Assembly: GCF_021044425.1 (NCBI RefSeq)
Contig: NZ_JAJNEC010000005.1
Span: 1,550,001-1,614,000, forward strand
DNA from: Niabella pedocola
GTDB lineage: Bacteria; Bacteroidota; Bacteroidia; Chitinophagales; Chitinophagaceae
Direction: 5' to 3'
Length of the DNA stretch: 64,000 nt
In this document: positions 43,678-54,200 of the stretch, in pieces
Layout of the letters: each line of letters begins with the position of its first letter
How positions within the stretch are numbered: position 1 is the stretch's first letter
Notes under the pieces: generated by a model
The model's input: only the letters and a program-made list of their open reading frames with translations
What the model was told of the DNA's origin: nothing
Database searches by the model: none
Made by a program: the position numbers and the translations under genes

Positions 43678-45291
43678 ATGATCGAAAGCCGGCTTTTACT
43701 GATCCTGACCATGCTCTTCCTCATTACCCTGCTTACTATGCTGGGTAATAAACTAAAAATTTCCTACCCGATCTTTTTGGTGATGGCCGGACTCGTCATC
43801 AGCATGCTTCCGGGCACACCTGAGATAAAGATCAACCCTGATATCGTTTTTCTGATCTTCCTGCCGCCGGTACTTTTCTCCGCCGCAATGCAGATGCCCT
43901 GGGCAGACTTCTGGAAATTAAAACGGCGTATCGCCCTGCTGGGATTTGGTCTGGTATTTTTCACTTCCACTATTATTGCGTTCCTCTCCACAGCATTGAT
44001 ACCGGGTTTTACGCTGGCACTGGGATTCGTATTAGGCGGTATTATTTCTCCGCCGGATGCCGTTGCTGCCACTTCTGTATTAAAAGGGCTGAAGGTTCCC
44101 CGCAATGTGGTAAACCTGCTGGAAGGCGAAAGCCTGGTAAATGATGCTTCCAGTTTGATCGTTTACCGCTTTGCACTGCTCGCCGTAATCTCCGGTCAGT
44201 TCAGTGTATGGACGGCTACAAAAAGTTTTTTTGTGGTTGCAGGAATGGGCATTTGTATTGGTTTGGCTATCGCAGGTATCATTTACCTGATCCTTCGTTT
44301 CTTTCCTACCACTTCAGCGATCGATACGGCCTTCACCCTGCTGTCGCCCTACGTGATGTACCTGGTAGCGGAGTATTTTCATTGCTCCGGAGTATTATCG
44401 GTGGTTGCGGGCGGGTTGTTCCTGAGCTATCATACCCACCGGATGCTGGGATACCAGTCGCGGATCCATATGGCGGGCGTATGGGACACACTTACGTTTT
44501 TACTGAACGGATTTATATTTATTCTTATAGGGTTGCAGCTGCCCTTTATTGTTTCCAATTTTACTAAAAATACGGTCAAGGAAGCACTTGGTTACGGGCT
44601 CATTATCAGCGGAGCCGTGATCCTGATCCGTATTGTGTGGGTGTATACCTCCAATTATATCCGCGTACGTATCAAACGCAGATGGGCGCCGGATACCGCG
44701 GTTCCTACAAACAAAGAGACCTTCTTGGTAGCCTGGTGCGGCATGCGGGGTGTGGTGTCGCTCGCCGCGGCACTGGCCATTCCGTTTTACATAAAAAACA
44801 ACGTAGAGTTCCCCTACCGGTACCTGATCCTCTTCATTACCTTTGTGGTGATCATTGTAACATTGGTACTACAGGGACTTACAATATCACCACTGATCCG
44901 GTTGCTGAAGATCCGGGATGTTGCCGAAGACAAACGGAAAACAGAGAACCAGCAATTGAAATTGCGACTGGCAGAGCTGGCGCTGAAATATATTGATGTA
45001 CATTACAGGGACGACCTCGAAAAAAGCGAGCCTTTTTTACTCACGCGTAACCGGTACAGTCATATGATTGACGCCGCCAAACAAAAGCTGGGACTGAAAT
45101 CCGGTGATGCCCCTGCGGTGGATGAGTCTATGCCGCGGTTCCGGCAATTACTGCTGGAACTGATCAATGTAAAACGCAATGAACTGATGAAATTCCGGGT
45201 AAACGGAACCTTTAGCGAGGAGCTGATCAAGGAAAAGGAATGGGAACTGGACCTGGAAGAAGCCCGGCTGAGAAGCCGGAAACGACAATAA
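43678..45291 (+). CDS. Na+/H+ antiporter (CPA1/NhaP-NhaK type)
   Basis: 537 residues with about 12 membrane helices over the first 410. Conserved CPA1 motifs: FLIFLPPVLFSAAMQM, LGGIISPPDAVAATSVLKG, and the ion-binding LLEGESLVNDASSLIVYRFAL (the N-D pair), plus VAWCGMRGVVSLAAALAIP. The last ~110 residues are a charged cytoplasmic tail. It exchanges cytoplasmic Na+ (or K+) for protons to manage pH and salt. It is monocistronic, 190 bases after ndh. Confidence 0.93.
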   Translation: MIESRLLLILTMLFLITLLTMLGNKLKISYPIFLVMAGLVISMLPGTPEIKINPDIVFLIFLPPVLFSAAMQMPWADFWKLKRRIALLGFGLVFFTSTIIAFLSTALIPGFTLALGFVLGGIISPPDAVAATSVLKGLKVPRNVVNLLEGESLVNDASSLIVYRFALLAVISGQFSVWTATKSFFVVAGMGICIGLAIAGIIYLILRFFPTTSAIDTAFTLLSPYVMYLVAEYFHCSGVLSVVAGGLFLSYHTHRMLGYQSRIHMAGVWDTLTFLLNGFIFILIGLQLPFIVSNFTKNTVKEALGYGLIISGAVILIRIVWVYTSNYIRVRIKRRWAPDTAVPTNKETFLVAWCGMRGVVSLAAALAIPFYIKNNVEFPYRYLILFITFVVIIVTLVLQGLTISPLIRLLKIRDVAEDKRKTENQQLKLRLAELALKYIDVHYRDDLEKSEPFLLTRNRYSHMIDAAKQKLGLKSGDAPAVDESMPRFRQLLLELINVKRNELMKFRVNGTFSEELIKEKEWELDLEEARLRSRKRQ

Positions 45292-45594
45292 GTTCCAGGT
45301 TTAATGCTCAATGTTTCGGGTTGGGATTCGTTTGTTGCTTGATGCCGGATCTTCGATTCGGGGGTACTGACGCTGCCGATAGAAATTGACTACTGAAAAC
45401 TGTCGGCTCATTTCAGAATATCAATTTATTTAACCAATGCGTTTTACATTTTGCAAGGTTGACTTTAGATCGCTGTTAAAACCACTAACAAAATCCCATG
45501 CCTGGCATTTAAATTAAAAAAACACGATCAACTGTTCGTATTGCAAAGCAGCGCCACGCCTGCATTCTGGCTTGAATGCGATACTTTTGTGGGT
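45292..45594. other. Intergenic region before the asparaginase-like gene
   Basis: About 300 bases. The first 50 have a degenerate repeat (AATGTTTCGGGTT) related to strings at 29430 and 43490. The last part is AT-rich and carries the -7 element at 45582. No gene or RNA is seen. Confidence 0.45.
45582..45589 (+). promoter_or_regulatory. -7 element (TACTTTTG) that suggests a leaderless transcript
   Basis: Exact TAnnTTTG match ending only 5 bases before the ATG at 45595. Transcription would begin at or within a few bases of the start codon. Confidence 0.45.
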
Positions 45595-46083
45595 ATGGCA
45601 ATACGCATCTTTATAACCGGCGGAACTTTTGACAAAGAATATAATATGTTGAATGGTGAGCTTTATTTTAAAGACACGCATTTACATGACCTGCTGGAAA
45701 AAGGGCGTAATACCGTGCCGGTGGAGATCCGCACCCTGATGATGGTGGATAGCCTGGAGATGACCGATGAGGACCGCGAACTGATCGCCTACCAATGCGA
45801 GCAAAGTGAAGAGGAGCAGATCGTGATCACCCATGGCACCGATACGATGTCTGTAACGGCCCAGTTACTGGCGGAACGTATAAAAGATAAAACCATTGTG
45901 CTTACCGGAGCGATGATTCCTATCAAATTCGGCAGCTCCGACGGATTGTTTAACCTCGGCAGCGCTATCGCCTTTGCCCAATCCTTACCTCATGGCGTTT
46001 ACGTAGCCATGAACGGCCGGTATTTTAAAGCCGGCAACGTACGCAAGAACCGGCAGACAGGCGTGTTTGAAGAAACTGTTTAA
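45595..46083 (+). CDS. Single-domain asparaginase-like protein
   Basis: 162 residues from the ATG at 45595; an in-frame TTG at 45541 would add 18 residues and run upstream of the -7 box. The start MAIRIFITGGTFDKEYN carries the Thr of the asparaginase active site (TGGTF), and VITHGTDTMSVTAQLLAER carries the second T-D-T motif followed by TIVLTGAMIP. These are the N-terminal domain motifs of L-asparaginases, but the ~150-residue C-terminal domain is absent. Short asparaginase-domain proteins are known in several phyla, with no proven activity. Whether it hydrolyses asparagine is open. Confidence 0.85.
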   Translation: MAIRIFITGGTFDKEYNMLNGELYFKDTHLHDLLEKGRNTVPVEIRTLMMVDSLEMTDEDRELIAYQCEQSEEEQIVITHGTDTMSVTAQLLAERIKDKTIVLTGAMIPIKFGSSDGLFNLGSAIAFAQSLPHGVYVAMNGRYFKAGNVRKNRQTGVFEETV

Positions 46084-46089
46084 GGTTAT

Positions 46090-46578
46090 CTATTCTATTT
46101 TGCGGAAACGGTATGCACATCCTTCCACACAGAACATACCCGACAGTTCCAGTGTGTCTTTGGATACACGAATATTGAAAAAGGCGGTATCCCGGCTATT
46201 GGCCGGTAGCAGGTAAATGACTGTTGAGCGGACCCGGTTCGTTAACCCCGCTGTTCCTTTATTTGAAGTAGGTATATTCGGCCACAATAAAGACTTATCT
46301 CCATTTATCTCATATGAAGAAGAATCCTTAAACGTCAGCACCGGCCCGTTAGGCACCTTTCCCCAGTCAACAAGTACCCCCGGTGATATCCTGGTTTCAG
46401 ATAATTGCCAGGAGCCTACTGGTGCTGCAACCATAACAATGTCTTGCTTCACAATATTGCTATCTGGCCTGGTTGTATTGTCAACCGCATCCTTTTCATT
46501 GTTCGTTTCTCCGGTTTTCGAGCAGGCAGCAGCGGTGATAAGCATCATTACAGCTAATAAAATCTTCTTATTTTTCAT
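46090..46578 (-). CDS. Small lipoprotein of unknown function
   Basis: 162 residues. Signal peptide with lipobox TAAAC (Cys19), then a polar linker (SKTGETNNEKDAVDNTTR) and a strand-rich domain starting GSWQLSETRISPGVLVDW. The opening G-(S/T)-W-x-L motif and later strands resemble the lipocalin-like lipoproteins common in Bacteroidota; two Cys near the end (FCVEGCAYRF) could pair. It follows the GH3 gene on the same strand after 48 bases, so it may belong to that unit. It converges with the asparaginase-like gene, with a 6-base gap. Confidence 0.75.
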   Translation of the reverse strand: MKNKKILLAVMMLITAAACSKTGETNNEKDAVDNTTRPDSNIVKQDIVMVAAPVGSWQLSETRISPGVLVDWGKVPNGPVLTFKDSSSYEINGDKSLLWPNIPTSNKGTAGLTNRVRSTVIYLLPANSRDTAFFNIRVSKDTLELSGMFCVEGCAYRFRKIE

Positions 46579-46626
46579 ATATTAAGTTTTGGTGCATCTC
46601 AAAGGTATGCTTTTTTAGAAATTTGC

Positions 46627-49308
46627 CTATTCTACCACTAACGTCGTCCGCAACCGGATATCTGCAGACGAGGCCCCGATCATGATGCTGAAGCTTCCCG
46701 GCTCCACCACCCATTTCATTTGCTGGTTCAGCAGCTGCAATAATTCCGGTGTGATCAGAAAATCAAGTTCCTTTGTTTCCCTTGGTTTCAACTGCACCCG
46801 CTGAAATCCTTTTAAGGCCAGTACCGGTTGTGCCAGCGAAGCCTCATCATCGCGGATGTAAAGCTGCGGCACTTCGTCACCTGTCATTGCTCCGGTATTC
46901 TTTATGGTAAAATGTACACGCACCGAATCGGTTATACCCATGCGCTGTTTGTCTAAGCGGATATGACTGTACGCAAATGTTGCATAGCTCAGCCCAAAGC
47001 CAAAGGGGAATAATGGCCGGCCGGACAGGTTTTCATAATCATCGCCCCGTCCCGTGGGTTTATGATTATATACAAGCGGCAGCTGGGCTTCGTGCAACGG
47101 AAACGTAATGGGCAGGCGGCCCGCCGGGTTATAGTCACCCATCAATACATCCGCCACCGCATGACCTCCTTCTTCACCAGGGTACCAGGCCTGCAGGATG
47201 CCATTTACCTGATCCTTCCAGTTATGCATGGTTATGGCGCTTCCGCCCACAAGCACCACCACTACCGGTTTGCCTGTTTCTGATACCCGTTGTATCAGCT
47301 CCTCCTGTTTCCCGGGCAGGGAAAGCAGGGCCCGGTCTCTGAACTCTCCTTCCTCGATGCCCGCTACAATAACGACCGCTTCGGCCTTTTCAGCAACGGC
47401 TACGGCTTCCCGGATCCTCGCCGCCCGCTCATCACCCTGCTGAAGAACCAGTTGCAATTTCCCATTGCCCACCGGTTCGTAGTATTCTATTCTTAATTGA
47501 TAGGTTTTGCCTTTTACAAAGGAAACGGGGATCAGTTGTGTATGAAATGATTCCTTTTTCCAGTTATCAATCACCAGCCGGCCATCGATATATAACCGGA
47601 ATCCATCATTGCCACTTAATCCAAGCTGATAATTCCCGGAAACATCCGGCCGGATCACTCCTTCCCAGCGGACTGCATAAAAATCCTGCTGCAGCTTTGA
47701 TGACGGGCGAGAGAGCGTCCAGAGTTTACTAAGCTCCCGGTCAATGCCCGTATCAACCGGCATGCCCGAAAAATCAATCCGGTCAAACACTGCAAACCGC
47801 AATCCCTTTTTTAACCCGCCTCCTTCATAATGCCACAACAAATCTGCCGGAACGGTCTTCCACAGGTCATTCATTCTGCCGGGACCAGGGGCATACAGGA
47901 TTTCGGTACCTGTCCCCGTCTTTTCTTTTAAGCCTTCCAGGATAGAAACTTTTTGCGTACCCGGGCCGCTGTATCCCCCCAGCCGGGCTTCCGTAGCATC
48001 CGTACCAATTACGGCCAGCTTCCGGATATTTTTTGCAAGCGGCAGGGCCTTGTTTTCATTTTTTAACAACACTAACGATTCCAGTGCGGCCTGTTTACCA
48101 ATAGCTTTATGATCAGGTTTTACCGCTGCTGTCTTTTCATCAACATAGGGATTATCAAACAGCCCCAGTTCAAATTTCGCGCGTAGCACGCGCGCCACGG
48201 CGTCATCGATCCGTTGCCGGTTGATTTTTCCATCATAAAAATGCGGCGCAAATAATTTATAGTGTTCATAGTCCGTCTGAAAAATCACATCCAGTCCGCC
48301 ATTGATCGCCTGTGCGCCGGACTCCGGGTAATCGCCCGCCGTATGGTGCAGTACCAATGCCCCGCCGGTGGCTCCGGCATCTGAAATCACAAAGCCGTTA
48401 AAACCCCATTCCTTTTTCAGTTTGGTATTCAGCAACCAGGAGTTGGCCGTACAAGCGGTTCCATCCAGTGAATTATAAGCCGTCATCACCGACCGGCTGC
48501 CGCCCTTCAGGAAGCAGGCTTTAAACGGCAGGAAATGCGTTTCTTCCAGGTACCGCTCGTTCCAATGAATGGGATAACTGTCACGGCCGCCGTCGCCTAC
48601 ATTTGCCACAAAATGTTTGGGAGTGGTAATAATATTCTTTTTTTCAAAAGAACTTACGAAAACAACGCCCATTGCGGATGTAAGAAATGGGTCTTCCCCA
48701 TAGGTTTCTTCCGTTCTTCCCCAGCGCACATCCGTAGCCAGGTTCACCACCGGGGTGAGGATCTGGCGGATGCCCCGTTGTTTCGTTTCATCGGCGATGG
48801 CGTTGGCCACCCGGCGCATCATGGCGGTATCAAAAGTAGCGGCCAGCCCAATAGCCTGCGGAAACGAGGTCGCATCACTACGCACCAGTCCGTGCAGCGC
48901 TTCATCAAAAAACAATAACGGGATCCCCAGCCGGGTTTGCTCCACAAAATACCGTTGAATACTATTGATCTTCTTTGCCAGCGCCAGAGCGTTTTCCTTA
49001 CTCCAGTTGTAATTCAGCATTTGCTGTGCTGCCTCCCCCGCACCGGTTGTAGCCGCGCTTACCTGAAATCCAAATAACCCGTTCTTATATTGGCCCGGCG
49101 CAGCCTTATCCAGATCTCCCGGAATCATAAATAACTGCCAGAACTTTTCCTCCGGTGTCATACGGGAGAGGAGGTCCTGTACGCGGGTTTCGATAGATAA
49201 ATACTGATTCTTGTAAGCAGGCGGCTGCCCCATAACAGAGCTGCATATGATGCTGTATATCAATATTACACTCAAACACTTGATCATGAGAAATATATTC
49301 TTTGCCAT
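46627..49308 (-). CDS. Glycoside hydrolase family 3 with PA14 insert (beta-glycosidase)
   Basis: 893 residues with a signal peptide (cleaved near VMGQ), so it is periplasmic or surface-bound. N-terminal GH3 TIM barrel (~35-375) with MTPEEKFWQLF, LFFDEALHGL, GRTEETYGEDP, PKHFVANVGDGGRDSYP and the nucleophile Asp in GFVISDAGAT. A PA14 carbohydrate-binding-type domain (~535-625, WEGVIRPDVSGNYQLGLSGN) is inserted in the alpha/beta sandwich domain, and an FN3-like C-terminus follows (~785-890, TKELDFLITPELLQL). Retaining beta-glucosidase or beta-xylosidase activity is expected; specificity cannot be read. It is the only glycosidase beside the SusCD genes. Confidence 0.94.
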   Translation of the reverse strand: MAKNIFLMIKCLSVILIYSIICSSVMGQPPAYKNQYLSIETRVQDLLSRMTPEEKFWQLFMIPGDLDKAAPGQYKNGLFGFQVSAATTGAGEAAQQMLNYNWSKENALALAKKINSIQRYFVEQTRLGIPLLFFDEALHGLVRSDATSFPQAIGLAATFDTAMMRRVANAIADETKQRGIRQILTPVVNLATDVRWGRTEETYGEDPFLTSAMGVVFVSSFEKKNIITTPKHFVANVGDGGRDSYPIHWNERYLEETHFLPFKACFLKGGSRSVMTAYNSLDGTACTANSWLLNTKLKKEWGFNGFVISDAGATGGALVLHHTAGDYPESGAQAINGGLDVIFQTDYEHYKLFAPHFYDGKINRQRIDDAVARVLRAKFELGLFDNPYVDEKTAAVKPDHKAIGKQAALESLVLLKNENKALPLAKNIRKLAVIGTDATEARLGGYSGPGTQKVSILEGLKEKTGTGTEILYAPGPGRMNDLWKTVPADLLWHYEGGGLKKGLRFAVFDRIDFSGMPVDTGIDRELSKLWTLSRPSSKLQQDFYAVRWEGVIRPDVSGNYQLGLSGNDGFRLYIDGRLVIDNWKKESFHTQLIPVSFVKGKTYQLRIEYYEPVGNGKLQLVLQQGDERAARIREAVAVAEKAEAVVIVAGIEEGEFRDRALLSLPGKQEELIQRVSETGKPVVVVLVGGSAITMHNWKDQVNGILQAWYPGEEGGHAVADVLMGDYNPAGRLPITFPLHEAQLPLVYNHKPTGRGDDYENLSGRPLFPFGFGLSYATFAYSHIRLDKQRMGITDSVRVHFTIKNTGAMTGDEVPQLYIRDDEASLAQPVLALKGFQRVQLKPRETKELDFLITPELLQLLNQQMKWVVEPGSFSIMIGASSADIRLRTTLVVE

Positions 49309-49446
49309 TTTACCAACAATATGTCTTAGTTATCGATCGTTAAGATACGAATTCCGATTTAAGGAGGTTCCTTTCTCCACCAAAACCAACACCTATTAAA
49401 TAGCAATTGTGGATTAAAGAGCCGCGCTGCTCACTCTTTAAGACAA

Positions 49447-49484
49447 AAAGAGGTTGCATTCAATTTTTTGAATACAACCTCTTT
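49447..49484 (-). terminator. Strong terminator between SusD (pair 3) and GH3
   Basis: Stem AAAGAGGTTG/CAACCTCTTT (49447-49456 and 49475-49484), one mismatch, then ATTCAA/TTGAAT around a TTTT loop, with T tract in the leftward direction. It separates the SusCD transcript from the GH3 gene, which therefore needs its own promoter. Confidence 0.9.
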
Positions 49485-49555
49485 CTTAAAAGGAGATGAG
49501 AGGATTACCAATTATTTTTTTAAAATCTAAAAACCACCTGTCATCACAGGATTGT

Positions 49556-51256
49556 CTATCTATAATAACTAACACCTTTTTTATTTGCAGGCACCCAGAA
49601 AATAGGCGTGGTATAGTTGTTATCCGCACCAACTTTCAGAAATTCCGCCTGGTTAGTCTGCAATTCCGATGAAGGGTATTTAATCCTTTCAGGGCAGGGC
49701 TTCATAACAGTTCCGTTAAACACAAACGGATCTAATAATGGGTGCCTTGTTCTACGCAGCTCTGCAAACAATTCATACTGGTTGGATATATTCAGATGAA
49801 TATATTTTTGCTGCATCAGCACTTCCATTTGATTTTCAATGCCGGTTTGCGCGCTGAATTTTGCCCTTACCTTATTGGAATACGTGTCGATATCTCCTGT
49901 GGATTTTACCGGATGCAACACCGCCTTATCCGGCCGGAAGCTCTTGTTGAGATCGTTAACAGCATACCAAAAATCACAGGAGTGAACTACCGCATCTTTT
50001 ATATAATCTGCGGCCGTTTTATTAGTTGATGCATAGCCTTTAATAGCAACTTCGGCCCTTAAAAGATCAACTTCAGCCAGGGTGATCATGACTGCAGGAA
50101 AATTTGGAGCATTCATTGCAAATGTAACAATACTATATTCAGATTTTCCGTTCTGAGAAAGCGCTGCATCAATATTATCGGCAGCGGTATAATACCTGTC
50201 GCCCGCATCATAGTACCGTGCATTTGAATCGGTATTCATGCTTACAGACCTGTAATCACCATATTTTGTTGGCATTACGAGAACAGGCAAACGAGGATCG
50301 TCAACGCCTGCATTATAAGAGCTATCGGCAAAATTCATATTGCGCATCAGCAGGTCCGGCATAAAATGCACAAAGCTTCTTTCATAAACGCCTCTCAACC
50401 AGGTCCCCCCCCCGCCGCCATTGTCTGTTGTATAAGTAGGAAACATCAAATCGGTAGTTGGCAAATTCGCCAGCGCCTCTGTAATGTGAGGCTTTGCAGT
50501 AGATTCATCTACTCCGGCCAGCTTTATAGCATACTGTAGCCTAAGTGCATTTATATATTGCACCCACTGATCTATATTTCCTTTTAATGCAATATCCTGT
50601 TTCGTAAACAGTGCCTTGCCATCAGCAGACATTTTATTATAATTGTCTTTCAACGATGCTCCAATATCCTTGAAATCATTAAGGATCGACACATATATTT
50701 CCTTAGGATCATCATATTTAGGATATAAAACGCCCAGGTTTCCCTTCATTGCATCGAAATACGGTATCTTATTAAACAGATCTACACATCTTAGCGCCCA
50801 TACATCTTTCATTACGGTAGCCAGCTGAAAAAACACAAGTACTTCATCTTTTGCACCTCCGGTGAGCTTTTCAACCCCGTCTCGCATAATCGCCCATTCC
50901 TTCATTCGCGTATAGTGCGCATTAAAATGACTCATAGCTCCGGATTCCGTAGAATAGAATCCATTTTCATTTACCAAATCGCCATAATCACTATACCAGG
51001 CATATCTGGAAGTAATGTATCGGTGGTTGATCTGTGAGTAGCAGGAAATGGTATTGCCGTCATTTTCCCACCAATATTCTCCATAATCTTTTACATATAG
51101 CTTCCACTCATAAACCATCCCCGTAAACATACCGGCAAATAAATTTCCGGTTGGTGGATCAACTTTTGAAGGGTCCTTAAACTGATCTGACAGATCCTGC
51201 TTGCAGGAAGCAAAGCAAACCATTGCACCGATGAGTATTATTATTAATCTTTTCAT
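49556..51256 (-). CDS. SusD/RagB-like (SusD_2-type) outer-membrane lipoprotein (pair 3)
   Basis: 566 residues. Lipobox FASC with Cys18, then KQDLSDQFKDPSKVDPPTGN, the opening of SusD_2-type proteins. Helical N-terminal half and C-terminal region with IKYPSSELQTNQAEFLKV and FWVPANKKGVSYYR. It would bind the glycan over the SusC barrel encoded 20 bases upstream. Its DNA is visibly more AT-rich (codon endings and AAT/ATA runs) than that of GH3 next door or the SusCD pair at 54-60 kb. Confidence 0.92.
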   Translation of the reverse strand: MKRLIIILIGAMVCFASCKQDLSDQFKDPSKVDPPTGNLFAGMFTGMVYEWKLYVKDYGEYWWENDGNTISCYSQINHRYITSRYAWYSDYGDLVNENGFYSTESGAMSHFNAHYTRMKEWAIMRDGVEKLTGGAKDEVLVFFQLATVMKDVWALRCVDLFNKIPYFDAMKGNLGVLYPKYDDPKEIYVSILNDFKDIGASLKDNYNKMSADGKALFTKQDIALKGNIDQWVQYINALRLQYAIKLAGVDESTAKPHITEALANLPTTDLMFPTYTTDNGGGGGTWLRGVYERSFVHFMPDLLMRNMNFADSSYNAGVDDPRLPVLVMPTKYGDYRSVSMNTDSNARYYDAGDRYYTAADNIDAALSQNGKSEYSIVTFAMNAPNFPAVMITLAEVDLLRAEVAIKGYASTNKTAADYIKDAVVHSCDFWYAVNDLNKSFRPDKAVLHPVKSTGDIDTYSNKVRAKFSAQTGIENQMEVLMQQKYIHLNISNQYELFAELRRTRHPLLDPFVFNGTVMKPCPERIKYPSSELQTNQAEFLKVGADNNYTTPIFWVPANKKGVSYYR

Positions 51257-51276
51257 TTTATTAGAATTTATTTTTA

Positions 51277-54200
51277 CTAAAAACTCATGTCCACTTTTAA
51301 CCCAACGGAACGCATTTGAGGAAAAGGAGAATACTCCACAAAGGAATTGCTACCGAGGGCTGATTCCGGATCCACGTGTTTTATGGTTTTATACAGGTAG
51401 AACAGATTTCTTGCAATTAAAGACACAGCAATTTTCTGGAACCCGATTTTATTAACAAACGTTTTGGGCAAGGTGTACATTAACGACGCCTCCCTGAATT
51501 TGATATAGTCGTTCTTTGTTAACATATCTGGCTGAAACCATTCATTATTATCGTGTATAAACTGCCCATAATAATCAGTAGCGCTTATAATAATATCGTT
51601 TTGTACATAACTCTTATTACCGCTGCCGTCTGTAACTTCTTTTACACCCGGTTGAATCAAACCATCATGATAAACCCGTGCATTTGCTGCCCCCGCAGGA
51701 GCCGGCTGATTATGCTGCCATGCGACTTTTTTTCCGCTTGCATCAATATAGTAAGCCATGCCTCCGTTTGCTTCATCCCTGTATTTAAGCGATTCTTTAA
51801 CAGAGCCGTTTCCAAGCAAATAATAATTAGAATATGACAGATACGTTCCACCAAATTTATAATCGAATCCTAGATGCAGATTGAAGCTTTTATAATAAAA
51901 ATCAGTACCAAATCCTCCAATAAAATCAGGATTTACATTTGCCACGGTTATGAGCTTTGTTTTATCCGCACCATAAAGACCTGTACTGCCCACAATTTTA
52001 TTTCCATTGGGATCTTTTAAGTAGTCAAATGCCTGAACATCACCAATCGGCTTTCCTTCAATAGCCATAATAGAATATGCTCCGCTTCCTGTAATAGCAT
52101 ATTGCGTCATTCCTGGATATAGCTTTACCACTTTAGACCGTTGGTTTGCTGCGTTAAAAGTTATATCCCACCGCATTTTTTCGTTTGAAAGAGGACTGTA
52201 TTTCAAAAACAACTCATATCCCCATTTTTTTACATTACCTGCATTCAGTTTAATATTTGAAAACGCTGTAGAATTTGTCAGGTTTAATGCCATGATCTGA
52301 TCATATACATTTCCTGTATAGAAGGAAAAGTCTACTTCCAGCGGCGTTTTTTTAAACCACCTGGTATTAAAGCCCACTTCGTATTCATTATTTCTTTCCG
52401 GCTTAATATCGCCTGCAAACAATGAGGTTGGTCCATAAACAGTTGGCACCTGAGAGGTACCAGCTACACCAAGTCCGTAAGATTGATAAGCAAAGTAGGG
52501 ATAAGGAGCTCCCCGGCCCACATTGGCCCATGAGAATCTGAATTTACCATAATTAAGTTCCGGAATCTTTACTGTGTTGCTAAAGTTCCATGTTGCAGAT
52601 GCACCCGGGTAAAAGTAAGAGTTATACTTGGGTGGCAGCAGTGACGACCAGTCGTTTCTTGCAGACAATTCTAAGTAGTATGTACTTTTGTATCCTAAAG
52701 ATGCAGATCCTAACACACTGTATAGGACTGACGAATTGCGGCCGGTACTCCCAGTCTGACTAAAATCGCCAGATTTTGAAATGGATGCAGAAATATCATA
52801 CCAATTAGGGTATAATAATCCCCCAACAGTCTGTTGTGAAACATCATTATACGTTGTTTTGCTATACTCTGGTCCTGCAAATGCAAATAAATCCAACCCA
52901 TTAGCAAAGGTTTTATTAAAGTTCAGGAAAGAGTTATAATTTAGAACATTGTAGTTTTTCTTTTGAAAGGCATACTTGCCCCCGCTTACTGTAGGTATTA
53001 CTTTTGTTACCGCATTATTGGTAATAAAATCCCAATCTGTATAATCCATACCGGCACTGCTTGTTAAAGAAAGCCAAGGCGTGAATTTCAATGTAAACTT
53101 AATCGAGCCAACAAGGTGCGTTTTATTGTCAATATTCTGATTTTCATTTTGTTCCCAAAGCATACCGAAATAACCTACGCCATCGCCTCCAACAGAGGTT
53201 GGTACTCTCAACGGATTTACGCTATATTGATACTGCTGCCCCAATCCATCTTTATAGCTGCTTGCCAGCGATTGATAGTCAATATCTCTGTTGAAGCCGT
53301 AAGAAACCAACCGGGATATATTGGGATAGCGATTTTGCGTTGAAATATTATACAGGTTTGTATTCACTTCAAAATTTGCAAACTCGGAGACGTTCATCTG
53401 GCCATGAAAACTTATAGTATTGTCTTTTTGAAAAAAGTTATTCATTTGACCTTTATAATCCTTCCTTGTATAAGAAAGGCGCATGCTTCCCTTATCGTTC
53501 GCTCCGGAAATTGCAGCATTATAAATATTAGTAAATGTGTTTTTAAAAAGATCGTTCCAGTTATTTGGGTATGCGCTGTAAGTTCTCATGGTGCTGTCAT
53601 AAAACATAATAGGCGAGCCATCGAACTTAGGACCAAATTGCTGGCGGGTATTATTCATAATTCTCACTCGGGCACCGCTCCTGTCTTTACCATACACGGT
53701 ATCATAAATTGTCGTGCCCGATCCGTATTCATTTTGCCAGTTAATAAAACTAACCGGTGTCTCCATCATTGACTGAAAAGAGAGGTTTACGCCAAACCCT
53801 CTTGTTCTTGACCCCTTCTTTGTGGTGATCATAATTACACCATTTCCCGCCCTGCTACCGTATAATACAGATGCCTTTGCACCCTTTAATATTTCGATAG
53901 ACTCGATATCTTCACCGTTGATATCATTAATACCCGAGCCATAATCGAAAGAGTTCAATGGATCGTATCCCCGTGATTCCATATTGGAATTTTCATCATA
54001 GATGGGCACTCCATCTACAACAATCAGCGGCCTTGTTTTAGTGTCTGTTTGTAAACCCGCAGCACCACGTATTTTAATGTTAACACTACCGGTAGGACCG
54101 GCAGAGCCTACAGAGATCCCCACGCCGGCGGCTTGCCCGTAAAGCGCCGTTAACGGGTTAACAGTATTACCCGCCTTCATCAGGTCATCGCCTTTCAGCG

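Noticed and set aside
46500..46600. Whether SusC/SusD proteins near GH3 form a single operon with it
   Set aside because: The perfect terminator at 49447-49484 argues for a separate transcript for GH3.
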